In this document: positions 17,604 to 26,109 of the stretch, piece by piece | How positions within the stretch are numbered: position 1 is the first letter of the stretch | How the letters are laid out: each line of letters begins with the position of its first letter | Origin: Flavobacterium granuli | GTDB lineage: Bacteria > Bacteroidota > Bacteroidia > Flavobacteriales > Flavobacteriaceae | NCBI RefSeq assembly: GCF_900129705.1 | Contig: NZ_FQWO01000006.1 | Coordinates: 1 to 64,000 of the forward strand | Direction: 5' to 3' | Length of the DNA: 64,000 nt | Translations under genes and position numbers: made by a program | Notes under the pieces: generated by a model | Database searches by the model: none | Seen by the model: the letters and a program-made list of their open reading frames with translations, nothing else | What the model was told of the DNA's origin: nothing

Positions 17604-18716
17604 ATGCAACTAAGTTATTGGGAATTAAAAAATTGGTTCACTGATGTGGATTACACCGTCGTAGGAAGCGGTATTGTAGGTTTGCATGCAGCTTTGCGTT
17701 TGCGAGAGAAATTTCCAAAAAGTAAAATACTGGTGCTCGAAAAAGGAATGCTGCCACAGGGTGCAAGTACTAAAAATGCGGGTTTTGCCTGTTTCGGAAG
17801 TATTTCGGAAATTATAGAGGATTTAAAATCGCATTCAGAAGAGGAAGTTTTCAATCTTGTTCAAAAGCGCTGGCAAGGCCTTCAATTATTGCGAAACCGA
17901 CTTGGTGATACGGCTATAGATTTTAAATCCTATGGCGGTTATGAATTATTTTTAAAGGAAGATACTGATTGTTATGATCACTGTATCAATAAATTATCAT
18001 ACATAAATGAAATTTTAAAACCGCTCTTTAACACTGATGTGTTTGCGAAAGAAGGAAATCATTTTGGTTTCAACGATATTCGTGAAAATTTAATTTTTAA
18101 CCCTTTTGAAGCACAAATCGACACTGGAAATATGATGCAAGCCTTGTTAAGGCAAGCTGTTTCTGAAGATATATTAATTTTAAATCAACAGACAGTAACT
18201 TCTTTTTTGGACAAAGGCAATGAGGTCGAAATAGCGCTGGATGATTTTAGTTTTAGGACAAAAAAAGTTTTATTTGCCACTAATGGTTTTGCTGATGTGT
18301 TAACCAATGGAGCAGTGAAGCCAGCCAGAGCCCAGGTTTTAATTACGGAGCCTATTCAGAATTTAGGGATAAAAGGGACTTTCCATTTGGATCGAGGCTA
18401 TTATTATTTTAGAAATATTGGCGATAGAATATTGCTGGGTGGAGGAAGAAACCTTGATTTTGAAGGAGAAACAACCACTGTGTTGGCACAAACAGAAATT
18501 ATTCAAAATAAATTGGAACAATTATTAAAAGAAGTAATTTTGCCCAATAGAGATTTTAAAATTGCCCATCGCTGGAGCGGTATCATGGGTATTGGCGCTA
18601 GTAAGAGTCCTGTAGTTTCGCAATTATCAGAAAATGTGTATTGTGGAGTACGATTAGGCGGTATGGGAGTGGCAATAGGAAGTTTAATAGGAACAGAATT
18701 AGCAGATTTAGTATAA
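17604..18716 (+). CDS. FAD-dependent oxidoreductase (DAO family)
   Basis: 370 residues. The N-terminal FAD-binding motif is [19 protein letters not shown] followed by the acidic end of the strand (ILVLEKG). A glycine-rich [14 protein letters not shown] comes next, and the C-terminus has [16 protein letters not shown] and [12 protein letters not shown], typical of the D-amino-acid oxidase/glycine oxidase fold. The substrate cannot be read. Its TAA overlaps the ATG of mtgA by one base, so the two are translationally coupled, and lpxR-like follows directly. Confidence 0.88.
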   Translation: MQLSYWELKNWFTDVDYTVVGSGIVGLHAALRLREKFPKSKILVLEKGMLPQGASTKNAGFACFGSISEIIEDLKSHSEEEVFNLVQKRWQGLQLLRNRLGDTAIDFKSYGGYELFLKEDTDCYDHCINKLSYINEILKPLFNTDVFAKEGNHFGFNDIRENLIFNPFEAQIDTGNMMQALLRQAVSEDILILNQQTVTSFLDKGNEVEIALDDFSFRTKKVLFATNGFADVLTNGAVKPARAQVLITEPIQNLGIKGTFHLDRGYYYFRNIGDRILLGGGRNLDFEGETTTVLAQTEIIQNKLEQLLKEVILPNRDFKIAHRWSGIMGIGASKSPVVSQLSENVYCGVRLGGMGVAIGSLIGTELADLV

Positions 18717-19459
18717 TGGCAACAAAAATTACACAAAAGAAACCCACTAAAAAACCAATTAAAAAAGAAACAACTGGCTTTATGAGTAAGTTAAGTCGGT
18801 TTTTATTTAAAATGGTTTTATGGTTCTTCGGACTCTCTTTGTTTTTTGTGGTGCTGTATAAATTTGTGCCGGTTCCCTTTACACCTTTGATGGTTATTCG
18901 TGCCATTGAAAATAAAACTGCCGGTAAAGAAGTGTACTTTAATCACAACTGGGAACCTTTGGAGAACATCTCGGTTAATTTACAAAAAGCCGTAATCGCC
19001 AGCGAGGACGGGACTTTTTTGACTCATAATGGTTTTGATTTTAAAGCGCTGCAAAAGGCCTATAAAAATAATGAAAGAGGGCGCAGGATAAAAGGCGGAA
19101 GTACTATTTCGCAACAAACAGCCAAAAATGTATTCTTATGGCAGGGACGAAGTTACCTGAGAAAAGGATTAGAGGCTTATTTTACGGTTTTAATCGAATT
19201 GATTTGGGGCAAAGAGCGCATCATGGAAGTGTATCTGAATAGTATCGAAATGGGCGATGGGATATACGGTGCTCAGGCTGCTGCTGAACATTGGTACCGC
19301 AAAGACGCTGCTAATCTTACACCAATGCAAGCTGCCGGAATAGCTGCAATTTTGCCCAGTCCAAGAAAATATAGAGCAACTAGCTCTTCAACTTATATCA
19401 ATAATAGAAAGGCCAAAATTGTTCGGATCATGAGAACGGTTGGAAAAATCAATTATTAG
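18716..19459 (+). CDS. mtgA: Monofunctional peptidoglycan glycosyltransferase
   Basis: 247 residues from the ATG overlapping the previous stop (TAATG); the longer frame upstream lies inside the oxidoreductase gene. A Lys-rich cytoplasmic N-terminus precedes one membrane helix ([19 protein letters not shown]), then the GT51 domain: catalytic Glu in [57 protein letters not shown] and [19 protein letters not shown]. It polymerises lipid II glycans at the inner membrane. No transpeptidase domain is present, and length is normal for MtgA. The stop is immediately followed by the ATG of the next gene. Confidence 0.95.
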   Translation: MATKITQKKPTKKPIKKETTGFMSKLSRFLFKMVLWFFGLSLFFVVLYKFVPVPFTPLMVIRAIENKTAGKEVYFNHNWEPLENISVNLQKAVIASEDGTFLTHNGFDFKALQKAYKNNERGRRIKGGSTISQQTAKNVFLWQGRSYLRKGLEAYFTVLIELIWGKERIMEVYLNSIEMGDGIYGAQAAAEHWYRKDAANLTPMQAAGIAAILPSPRKYRATSSSTYINNRKAKIVRIMRTVGKINY

Positions 19460-20407
19460 ATGGCATTTAAAAAAGTCCTTTGCTTCTTGATACTATTGGT
19501 TTCCAGCCTTGCTTTGGGTCAGGCAAAAACGATAGAAATAGGGATTGTAACGGATAATGATTTGTATACTTCTTCTAAGAATGATATGTATTATACTAAT
19601 GGTTTGGAGGTTTTTTATAGGCATTTAGCCAAAGAGAAGGGACCGAAAATCCATAAAACAATTTCGGAATTTAGAGTGGGACAATATATTTTTAATCCCA
19701 GAAGTATCAAATCAGAACCAATTGAAAAAAACGATCGCCCCTTTGCCGGTTATCTTTTTGCCGGAGCCGGAAAATCTTTCTTTTATGAGAATCACTCCCT
19801 GCTTAAGGTGGATGTTCGATTAGGATTTATTGGTTCTAATTCATTTGCCGAAGAAATGCAAAGAGGATTCCATTATTTTTTTAATTATGAGTCGGTAGAA
19901 GGCTGGAAACACCAAATTAGGAATGCAATAGTAATACAGTCTCATTTTTTGTTTTCCAAAAAAATATTTTCAGAGCAAGATACGCCCGTTATTGATTTTT
20001 ATTCCCAAACAAAGACTGATTTGGGAATAGCATTTACAGGAATCTCGACAGGATTTTTGACTCGAATAGGCTTCAAAAAATTAGTACCTATTTATGATTC
20101 TAATTTTTATGGAGCTTCTGCCAATAAAGATGCTCGCCAAATCAAGAGTGAGTTCTATTTTTATATTATGCCGAGTATTAACTTTCAATTGTACGATGTG
20201 ACAATTCAAGGAAGTCTTTTTAATGATAAAAGTCCGGTGACTTATGATTTAATACCTTTTCGGTTTAATGGTGAAGCAGGTTTGAAATATCAAAAAAATA
20301 ACCTCAATTTGTCCTACGCCTTTATTTACAAAGGAAAGGAATTAAAACATGATGTTAATACGGGATATTTTTATGGATCAATTGGAATTTCCTATTTGTT
20401 TGACTAA
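19460..20407 (+). CDS. LpxR-like (DUF2219) outer-membrane lipid A deacylase family
   Basis: 315 residues with a signal peptide (MAFKKVLCFLILLVSSLALGQ). The N-terminal IEIGIVTDNDLYTSSKNDMYYTNGLEVFYRH matches the LpxR pattern in which Asn-Asp and Tyr-Thr-Asn-Gly face the active site. DRPFAGYLFAGAGKSFF and the alternating beta-strand pattern to the C-terminal ISYLF fit a 12-strand barrel. Known LpxR enzymes remove the 3'-acyloxyacyl chain of lipid A; whether this one is active is not shown. It starts on the base after the mtgA stop, so envelope remodelling seems the theme of this three-gene operon. Confidence 0.82.
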   Translation: MAFKKVLCFLILLVSSLALGQAKTIEIGIVTDNDLYTSSKNDMYYTNGLEVFYRHLAKEKGPKIHKTISEFRVGQYIFNPRSIKSEPIEKNDRPFAGYLFAGAGKSFFYENHSLLKVDVRLGFIGSNSFAEEMQRGFHYFFNYESVEGWKHQIRNAIVIQSHFLFSKKIFSEQDTPVIDFYSQTKTDLGIAFTGISTGFLTRIGFKKLVPIYDSNFYGASANKDARQIKSEFYFYIMPSINFQLYDVTIQGSLFNDKSPVTYDLIPFRFNGEAGLKYQKNNLNLSYAFIYKGKELKHDVNTGYFYGSIGISYLFD

Positions 20408-20459
20408 TGCGGTGTTAAGCTAATCGCGATTAATGTTAGTTTGTAAGGGAAAATTAGAA

Positions 20460-21635
20460 TTAAGAAACCACATTTTCTTTGGTTATTTTGTCCATAATCA
20501 AAGCAATCGCACCATCCCCCGTCACATTACACGCGGTTCCAAAACTATCCATTGCAATGTATAAAGCAATCATTAGTCCTATCATTTCTTCGTTAAATCC
20601 CAGTGCTGATTGCAAAATTCCTACCGCAGCCATAATTGCTCCCCCAGGAACACCCGGAGCCGCAACCATTGTAATGCCTAACATAAATATAAAACCGGCA
20701 AAGAGGGTAAAATCAAAGGGCATTCCTTGTAAAATCATAAGCGCCATTGCACAGGCAGTAATTTTCATAATACTTCCGGATAAATGAATGGTCGCACATA
20801 ACGGAATTACAAACCCTGCAATTTTTTCTGAAACACCATTTTTTAAAGTTTGCTCTAAGGTAACCGGAATAGTAGCTGCAGAAGATTGTGTGCCCAATGC
20901 AGTGAAATAAGCCGGCATCATTGTAAGTAATAATTTAAATGGATTCTTCTTTGTAAGCACACCGGCAACAGTGTATTGAAGAAGTAACAATATAAGGTGT
21001 AAAGCAAAGATTATCCCGATTATATTTATAAACACAGAAAGAATTGAAAATACCTTTCCGCTAAAAGACATACTTGCAAAGATACCCAATATGAATAATG
21101 GCAATAGGGGAACAATTACGTTTTCTATCAATTGCATTATAATCTTTTCAAAATCTTTGACTACTAATTTTAGGCTTGATTTTTCTTGATAGGATAGTCC
21201 CAGGCCAATAACAAAAGCGAAAACTAAAGAGGTCATAACATCTAGAGCAGGTGGAATGCTAATGCTAAAATACGGTGCCAATTCCGGAGCTGAACTTCCA
21301 ATTTGAGCTACATTATTTACATGAGATTCTAAAAGTTGAGGAAATATACCTGAAGCGGCAAAATAGGTCATAAAGCCCGAAAATAATGTCGAAGCATAGG
21401 CTATAGCAGCGGTAAGCAAAAGTAATTTACCAGCGCCTTTTCCTAAATCGGAAATCGCCGGCATTATTAATCCCATTATGATTAAAGGAATAGAGAAATT
21501 TAAAAACTGCCCAAAAAAAGCATTAAATGTTGTAAATATTCTGTTTATCGATTCCGGTAAATACAGTCCGAAAACAATACCTAGGACAATGGCAAGAAAA
21601 ACTTTAAAGAGTAAGTTCGAAAATATATGCTTCAT
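20460..21635 (-). CDS. Dicarboxylate/amino acid:cation symporter (DAACS family)
   Basis: 391 residues with about eight membrane segments. It opens MKHIFSNLLFKVFLAIVLGIVFGLYLPESI. Family hallmarks include the serine-rich re-entrant loop FTALGTQSSAATIPVTLEQ, the APGVPGGAIMAAVGIL loop, and the C-terminal substrate segment YIAMDSFGTACNVTGDGAIALIM. Members import glutamate, aspartate, serine or C4-dicarboxylates with Na+ or H+; the substrate here is not determined. It is monocistronic and convergent with the LpxR-like gene. Confidence 0.92.
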   Translation of the reverse strand: MKHIFSNLLFKVFLAIVLGIVFGLYLPESINRIFTTFNAFFGQFLNFSIPLIIMGLIMPAISDLGKGAGKLLLLTAAIAYASTLFSGFMTYFAASGIFPQLLESHVNNVAQIGSSAPELAPYFSISIPPALDVMTSLVFAFVIGLGLSYQEKSSLKLVVKDFEKIIMQLIENVIVPLLPLFILGIFASMSFSGKVFSILSVFINIIGIIFALHLILLLLQYTVAGVLTKKNPFKLLLTMMPAYFTALGTQSSAATIPVTLEQTLKNGVSEKIAGFVIPLCATIHLSGSIMKITACAMALMILQGMPFDFTLFAGFIFMLGITMVAAPGVPGGAIMAAVGILQSALGFNEEMIGLMIALYIAMDSFGTACNVTGDGAIALIMDKITKENVVS

Positions 21636-21927
21636 AATATGTGCTAATTAGTAAAAAACGGTAAAGGCTTTAATGTAGATTGTTTTTTTTAAGTTGGCGA
21701 ATATACAGCCAATGTTGAGAACAAGCGCGCTATGATTCCATTTTTTTCATAATTAACATTCTTAAACCTTAGTATATTAATGGTTTGTTATGCCTAATTG
21801 ATTTTTTGTAAGAGATTATTTTAAAGAAAAGTGTTCTTATCTTTATGGAAATATTTGGTTGGAATAATTAAGAGACCACATTATTTCTTTTTTGTCACAT
21901 ATTTTTAGTTTTAATCCATTATTATAT

Positions 21928-21935
21928 TATATTTG
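21928..21935 (+). promoter_or_regulatory. -7 box of tRNA-Ala
   Basis: TATATTTG fits TAnnTTTG and ends 10 bp before the mature tRNA 5' end, the spacing expected for a tRNA promoter. The rest of 21636-21945 (310 bp) shows only the leader of the minus-strand symporter and AT-rich sequence. Confidence 0.7.
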
Positions 21936-21945
21936 CGGCATAATT

Positions 21946-22019
21946 GGGGGATTAGCTCATTTGGCTAGAGCGCTTGCCTGGCAGGCAAGAGGTGACCGGT
22001 TCGAATCCGGTATTCTCCA
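21946..22019 (+). tRNA. tRNA-Ala (anticodon GGC)
   Basis: A 74-nt cloverleaf: acceptor GGGGGAT/ATTCTCC with the alanine identity pair G3-U70, D arm GCTC/GAGC, anticodon stem CTTGC/GCAAG with loop CTGGCAG (anticodon GGC), T arm ACCGG/CCGGT with loop TTCGAAT, and discriminator A. CCA is not encoded. A terminator follows at once. Confidence 0.95.
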
Positions 22020-22029
22020 CTCAGTAAAA

Positions 22030-22064
22030 CAAAGGCTTTGCAGCAATGCAGAGCCTTTTTTTAT
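22030..22064 (+). terminator. Terminator of tRNA-Ala
   Basis: The stem AAGGCTTTGCA / TGCAGAGCCTT, loop GCAA and a T run lie 10 bp after the tRNA. Confidence 0.85.
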
Positions 22065-22191
22065 TTTAGGAGTTTAAACAAGGATTAAATTCAAAAACGA
22101 AGGAATACTTCGTTGAAAAAACTACAGCCAAATCTTTCAAAAAGGAGGTCTTTAATCTGAATATTTTTAACTTTACATCAAAACTTATCTA

Positions 22192-22959
22192 ATGACTTCA
22201 CAAAATTCAAATGGTTCGCTTACGACTTCTATCGACAATAAAGTAGCAACAATTCAATTTACACATCCGGCCAGCAATTCGTTTCCGCGTCATTTATTGG
22301 ATCTTTTGACGACTGAATTAAATAAAATTAGTGATAACGAAGCTGTTTCTGTAATTGTTTTGAAAAGCGAAGGTTCAGGGGCTTTTTGTGCCGGAGCTTC
22401 TTTTGATGAACTTCTGGCGGTGACTAATCTGGAAGAAGGTAGGCATTTTTTCTCTGGATTTGCGCATTTGATTAATGCGATGCGCCGTTGCAGAAAAATA
22501 ATTGTAGGACGTATACATGGAAAAACAGTTGGCGGTGGCGTTGGAATAGCCTCGGCCTGTGATTATGTTTTTGCCAGTAAGAACGCTTCGATCAAATTAT
22601 CGGAGTTAGCGATAGGAATAGGTCCTTTTGTTATTGAGCCGGCGGTTTCTAGAAAAATAGGAAAAACAGCCATGGCCGAGATGAGCTTGGAAGCTCAAAA
22701 TTGGAAAACGGCCGAATGGGCCAAAGAGAAAGGACTTTATGCGGAGATTTATGAAAATGTAGGGGATCTTGACAGCGCATTAGCTAATTTTTGCACTAAG
22801 CTGGCTACTTATAATCCTGAGGCCTTGGCCGAAATGAAAAAGGTTTTTTGGGAAGGAACTGAGAATTGGGAAACATTGCTGTTAGAAAGAGCGGCAATTT
22901 CGGGAAAATTAGTACTGTCTGATTTTACCAGAGAGGCATTAAATCAATTTAAAAAATAA
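22192..22959 (+). CDS. Enoyl-CoA hydratase/isomerase family protein
   Basis: 255 residues with the crotonase fold. The first oxyanion-hole strand is seen in GSGAFCAGASFDELLAV, the second in HGKTVGGGVGIASACDYVFA, followed by ASIKLSELAIGIGPFVIEP. The residue aligned with the hydratase catalytic Glu is in SELAIGIGP. Family members hydrate or isomerise enoyl-CoA thioesters in fatty-acid or aromatic catabolism; the substrate is not clear. It is followed closely by a 57-residue membrane gene and the queD-like gene. Confidence 0.88.
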   Translation: MTSQNSNGSLTTSIDNKVATIQFTHPASNSFPRHLLDLLTTELNKISDNEAVSVIVLKSEGSGAFCAGASFDELLAVTNLEEGRHFFSGFAHLINAMRRCRKIIVGRIHGKTVGGGVGIASACDYVFASKNASIKLSELAIGIGPFVIEPAVSRKIGKTAMAEMSLEAQNWKTAEWAKEKGLYAEIYENVGDLDSALANFCTKLATYNPEALAEMKKVFWEGTENWETLLLERAAISGKLVLSDFTREALNQFKK

Positions 22960-22965
22960 AAATAA

Positions 22966-23139
22966 ATGAAGCTTATAGCACTTGTTCAGCAAGTAAATAT
23001 TGAAGAAAAATTAAAAAATGCTACTGACCGCAGTTACCAGATGGGAGTTCTTATTGGGTCCTTTATTCCGTTTGTGGTTTTAGTGGGCTTGGCTTATTGG
23101 ATGTATGCTTCTGCAAAAAAAAGAGACAAAAACGGTTAA
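22966..23139 (+). CDS. Short single-pass membrane protein, unknown
   Basis: 57 residues from ATG 22966 to TAA 23139, only 6 bp after the enoyl-CoA hydratase stop. An amphipathic N-terminus (MKLIALVQQVNIEEKLKNAT) is followed by one clear membrane helix (GVLIGSFIPFVVLVGLAYWM) and a basic tail (SAKKRDKNG), predicting N-out/C-in or a tail-anchored form. The close spacing and codon use resemble a real gene. No function can be assigned. Confidence 0.7.
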   Translation: MKLIALVQQVNIEEKLKNATDRSYQMGVLIGSFIPFVVLVGLAYWMYASAKKRDKNG

Positions 23140-23147
23140 TTATTCAC

Positions 23148-23155
23148 TAAATTTG
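23148..23155 (+). promoter_or_regulatory. -7 box upstream of the queD-like gene
   Basis: TAAATTTG, an exact TAnnTTTG match, lies 9 bp after the small membrane gene and 13 bp before the first ATG of the queD-like gene. This implies a very short leader if used. Confidence 0.55.
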
Positions 23156-23168
23156 CATTCAAAATTAG

Positions 23169-23627
23169 ATGGCAATGAGCAATATCAGGATTACAAAAAA
23201 ATTTAGTTTCGAAACCGGTCATGCCTTATATGGTTATGATGGCAAATGTAAAAATGTTCACGGGCATAGTTATAAATTGTCAGTAACCGTTATCGGAAGC
23301 CCCATAGAGAATAGAAATGACGTGAAATTTGGAATGGTTATCGATTTCACCGACTTGAAAAAAATTGTAAAAGAAGAAATTGTGGATCAATTTGATCATG
23401 CCACTGTTTTTAACGAAACAACTCCTCATGTTGAATTGGCCGAAGAATTAAAAAACCGCGGGCACCATGTTATTCTGGTAGATTATCAGCCTACAAGCGA
23501 GAATATGGTTATCGATTTTTCAAAAAGAATCATGAGCAGATTGCCAGAAAACATCCGTCTTTTCTCTTTAAAACTGCAGGAAACGGAATCTTCTTTTGCA
23601 GAATGGTACGCCAGCGATAATTTATAA
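23169..23627 (+). CDS. queD: 6-carboxytetrahydropterin synthase / PTPS family
   Basis: 152 residues (a second ATG lies at 23175). Zinc-binding histidines are visible: FSFETGHALYGYDGKCKNVHGHSYKLSVTV supplies the Cys and three His of the PTPS/QueD site, and the C-terminal part has DFDHATVFN-like QFDHATVF and ETESSFAEWY. QueD makes 6-carboxytetrahydropterin for queuosine; some relatives act in other pterin pathways, so the symbol is the most likely call. The next gene (lpxH-like) follows after 23 bp. Confidence 0.87.
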   Translation: MAMSNIRITKKFSFETGHALYGYDGKCKNVHGHSYKLSVTVIGSPIENRNDVKFGMVIDFTDLKKIVKEEIVDQFDHATVFNETTPHVELAEELKNRGHHVILVDYQPTSENMVIDFSKRIMSRLPENIRLFSLKLQETESSFAEWYASDNL

Positions 23628-23650
23628 TTCAATTTTGATCTTTCAATTTC

Positions 23651-24409
23651 ATGCAATTAGCCAATAATAAAAAAGTATATTTTGCCTCCGATCAGCATTT
23701 TGGTGCGCCTACAGCGGAACTGAGTTTTCCCAGAGAACAGCGATTCGTGGCTTGGCTTGATGAAATAAAACAAGATGCCGAAGCTATTTTTTTATTAGGA
23801 GATTTGTTCGATTTTTGGTTCGAATACAAATCAGTGGTTCCTAAAGGATTTGTTCGTGTTTTAGGCAAACTGGCCGAAATTCGCGACAGCGGAATTCCTA
23901 TTTATTTTTTCGTTGGAAACCATGATTTGTGGATGGAAGATTATTTTCAGAAAGAATTAAATATTCCGGTTTACCACGATAACAAAGAATTCACTTTTGG
24001 AGATAAAACGTTCCTTATTGGTCACGGTGACGGAAAAGGTCCGGGCGACATGGGTTACAAACGGATGAAAAAAGTATTCACCAATCCATTTTCAAAATGG
24101 CTTTTCAGATGGCTTCATCCGGATGTTGGGGTTCGCTTGGCACAATATCTTTCGGTGAAAAATAAACTCATTTCTGGTGCCGAAGACGTTAAATTCCTTG
24201 GTGAAGACAACGAATGGCTGATTTTGTATTCCAAAAGAAAATTAGAAACCAAACACTACAATTACCTCGTTTTTGGGCACCGTCATTTACCTATGAAAAT
24301 TACGGTTGGCGAAAATTCAGAATACGTCAATCTGGGCGACTGGATCAGCTATTTTACTTATGGGGTTTTTGACGGAGAGAATTTTGAAATTATGAATTTC
24401 GAGAATTAA
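23651..24409 (+). CDS. lpxH: UDP-2,3-diacylglucosamine diphosphatase
   Basis: 252 residues of the calcineurin-like metallophosphoesterase fold with all motifs: ASDQHFG (DxH), LLGDLFDFWFE (GD), FVGNHDLWM (GNHD), LIGHGDGKG and FGHRHLPM. The DLFDFWFEY and GDGKGPGDMGYKR segments fit LpxH rather than a generic phosphatase. It cleaves UDP-diacylglucosamine to lipid X in lipid A synthesis at the inner membrane. Its stop overlaps by 4 bp the stop of the convergent 118-residue gene. Confidence 0.9.
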   Translation: MQLANNKKVYFASDQHFGAPTAELSFPREQRFVAWLDEIKQDAEAIFLLGDLFDFWFEYKSVVPKGFVRVLGKLAEIRDSGIPIYFFVGNHDLWMEDYFQKELNIPVYHDNKEFTFGDKTFLIGHGDGKGPGDMGYKRMKKVFTNPFSKWLFRWLHPDVGVRLAQYLSVKNKLISGAEDVKFLGEDNEWLILYSKRKLETKHYNYLVFGHRHLPMKITVGENSEYVNLGDWISYFTYGVFDGENFEIMNFEN

Positions 24410-24762
24410 TTCATTCCCACCCCAAACAAATAATCATTCAAATTAATTTTAAACAAAGTGCCTTCGACTAAGTCTTTGACGGCAGTTAATTCTTGCATGG
24501 AAACGGCCAGATCAATTTGAAGACAGGGTGTTTTCAGTAAAAACTTATGGCATTCGTTTTTTAGGGAACAGTCATCGCAGCATTTGTTTAGTGTAAAGCT
24601 TTCTTCAATGCAGCGTTTAAATTGCTCGAGTTCAAGTCTACTAAAATAAAATCCAGTTTCTCTGAAAATCAATTGTACTTTGTCAATGATTACTTCATTC
24701 TGTTTTCTCCAGTAAAATGAAGTTCCGGAATCGTTATAATATATTTGTTTGATTTCTTTCAT
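24406..24762 (-). CDS. Small Cys-cluster protein, unknown
   Basis: 118 residues with no recognised domain name. The centre carries five closely spaced cysteines (LNKCCDDCSLKNECHKFLLKTPC), suggesting a metal site. The N-terminal half (YYNDSGTSFYWRKQNEVIIDKVQLIF) looks like a small beta-rich fold, and the C-terminal half has an amphipathic helix. No signal peptide, so cytoplasmic. It is monocistronic and overlaps the lpxH stop by 4 bp tail to tail. Confidence 0.75.
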   Translation of the reverse strand: MKEIKQIYYNDSGTSFYWRKQNEVIIDKVQLIFRETGFYFSRLELEQFKRCIEESFTLNKCCDDCSLKNECHKFLLKTPCLQIDLAVSMQELTAVKDLVEGTLFKINLNDYLFGVGMN

Positions 24763-24825
24763 TTGAAAAATGTTTGAAACAAATATAAGAATTATTTGTA
24801 ATTATTCTAAATAAAGGATTTGAAA

Positions 24826-26109
24826 TTACTCCTGATTCTCGTGTTCTTCGAGATCTTTTGTCAAATCCAGCTTTCTGAACGAAGGAGAGACAATCCCTGT
24901 AGTCAATACCACAAAGAGCGTCATGCTTCCGCCAAAGACTACTGCAGTAACAGTTCCCATTATTTTTGCGGTTAAGCCACTTTCAAAAGCGCCTAATTCA
25001 TTTGAAGACCCTACAAACATCGAGTTTACTGCCGAGACTCTGCCGCGCATATGATCGGGTGTTTTTAATTGTAGAATCGTTTGACGAATAACTACCGAAA
25101 TGCCATCGAATACACCGCTTAAAAATAAAGCAATCAGCGATACCCAAAAAATAGTCGAAAGCCCAAAAACGATAATGCAGATTCCAAAAGCAAATATGGC
25201 CGATAGCAGTTTCATTCCTGCGTTTTTACTCACAGGAATATAAGCTGTAATAATCATCGTCAAAAAAGCACCAACGGCTGGCGCTGCCCTTAGAAATCCG
25301 AATCCTTCCGGTCCTACTTTTAAAATGTCTTGGGCAAAAATAGGTAATAATGCAACTGCTCCTCCAAAAAGTACCGCTACCATGTCTAATGTTATGGCGC
25401 CTAAAACAGTCTTGTTGTTAAAGACAAATTTAATTCCTTCGGACAAACTTTGCATGACAGGTTCGCCAATTTTTGGATTTAAAATAGGCTTTTTTTCAAT
25501 CTGCGATAAAGCGAGTAAGGCAAAAATGGAACAGGCAAAAACCGTACACAACGACCAATGTACTCCGATGAGGGTAATTGAAAATCCGGCGACAGCTGGT
25601 CCCACAACCGAGGCAATTTGCCAGACTGAACTGCTCCAGGTGGCTGCGTTGGGATAGACTTTTTTGGGAACGAGTAAGGCCAGCAGCGAAAAAATAGTCG
25701 GGCCAAGAAAGGCTCTGACTAATCCGCCCAGAAAAACCAAAAAATAAATAGAATACAAAATGGTTTTTGTCGAAAAATCACTCACCACAGCTGGCCAAGT
25801 CAATAAAAACAGCCCAAAACTAATTATCGAAAAAGCCAGAATGCATTTCAGTAAAAGCCCTTTTTTTTCTTTTTGATCCACAACGTGACCGGCAAACAAG
25901 GCCAATGAAATAGCGGGTATGACCTCCATCAATCCTATGATTCCCAGTGAAAGCGGATCTTTGGTAATGCTGTACACCTGCCATTCGATAATGATGAATT
26001 GCATAGACCAGGCAAAAACCATTGCAAAACGCAATAATAAGAATGTATTGAATTCTTTATAACGCAAAGCGGCATAGGGGTCTTTTTTCTTAATCTTGTC
26101 TGAATTCAT
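24826..26109 (-). CDS. MFS transporter
   Basis: 427 residues from the ATG at 26109 (MNSDKIKKKDPYAALRY), whose A is the last base of the recJ stop (TAATG). The frame extends 16 codons upstream into recJ, which is unlikely to be used. Twelve hydrophobic segments are visible, with the inter-helix loop GLMEVIPAISLALFAGHVVDQKEKKG after helix 2. The MFS_3/EntS-like pattern suggests drug or siderophore export, but the substrate is open. Translational coupling to recJ is evident. Confidence 0.88.
   Translation of the reverse strand: MNSDKIKKKDPYAALRYKEFNTFLLLRFAMVFAWSMQFIIIEWQVYSITKDPLSLGIIGLMEVIPAISLALFAGHVVDQKEKKGLLLKCILAFSIISFGLFLLTWPAVVSDFSTKTILYSIYFLVFLGGLVRAFLGPTIFSLLALLVPKKVYPNAATWSSSVWQIASVVGPAVAGFSITLIGVHWSLCTVFACSIFALLALSQIEKKPILNPKIGEPVMQSLSEGIKFVFNNKTVLGAITLDMVAVLFGGAVALLPIFAQDILKVGPEGFGFLRAAPAVGAFLTMIITAYIPVSKNAGMKLLSAIFAFGICIIVFGLSTIFWVSLIALFLSGVFDGISVVIRQTILQLKTPDHMRGRVSAVNSMFVGSSNELGAFESGLTAKIMGTVTAVVFGGSMTLFVVLTTGIVSPSFRKLDLTKDLEEHENQE

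Noticed and set aside
21892..22077. 61-codon ORF across tRNA-Ala
   Set aside because: It reads through the tRNA and its terminator and is a chance frame.
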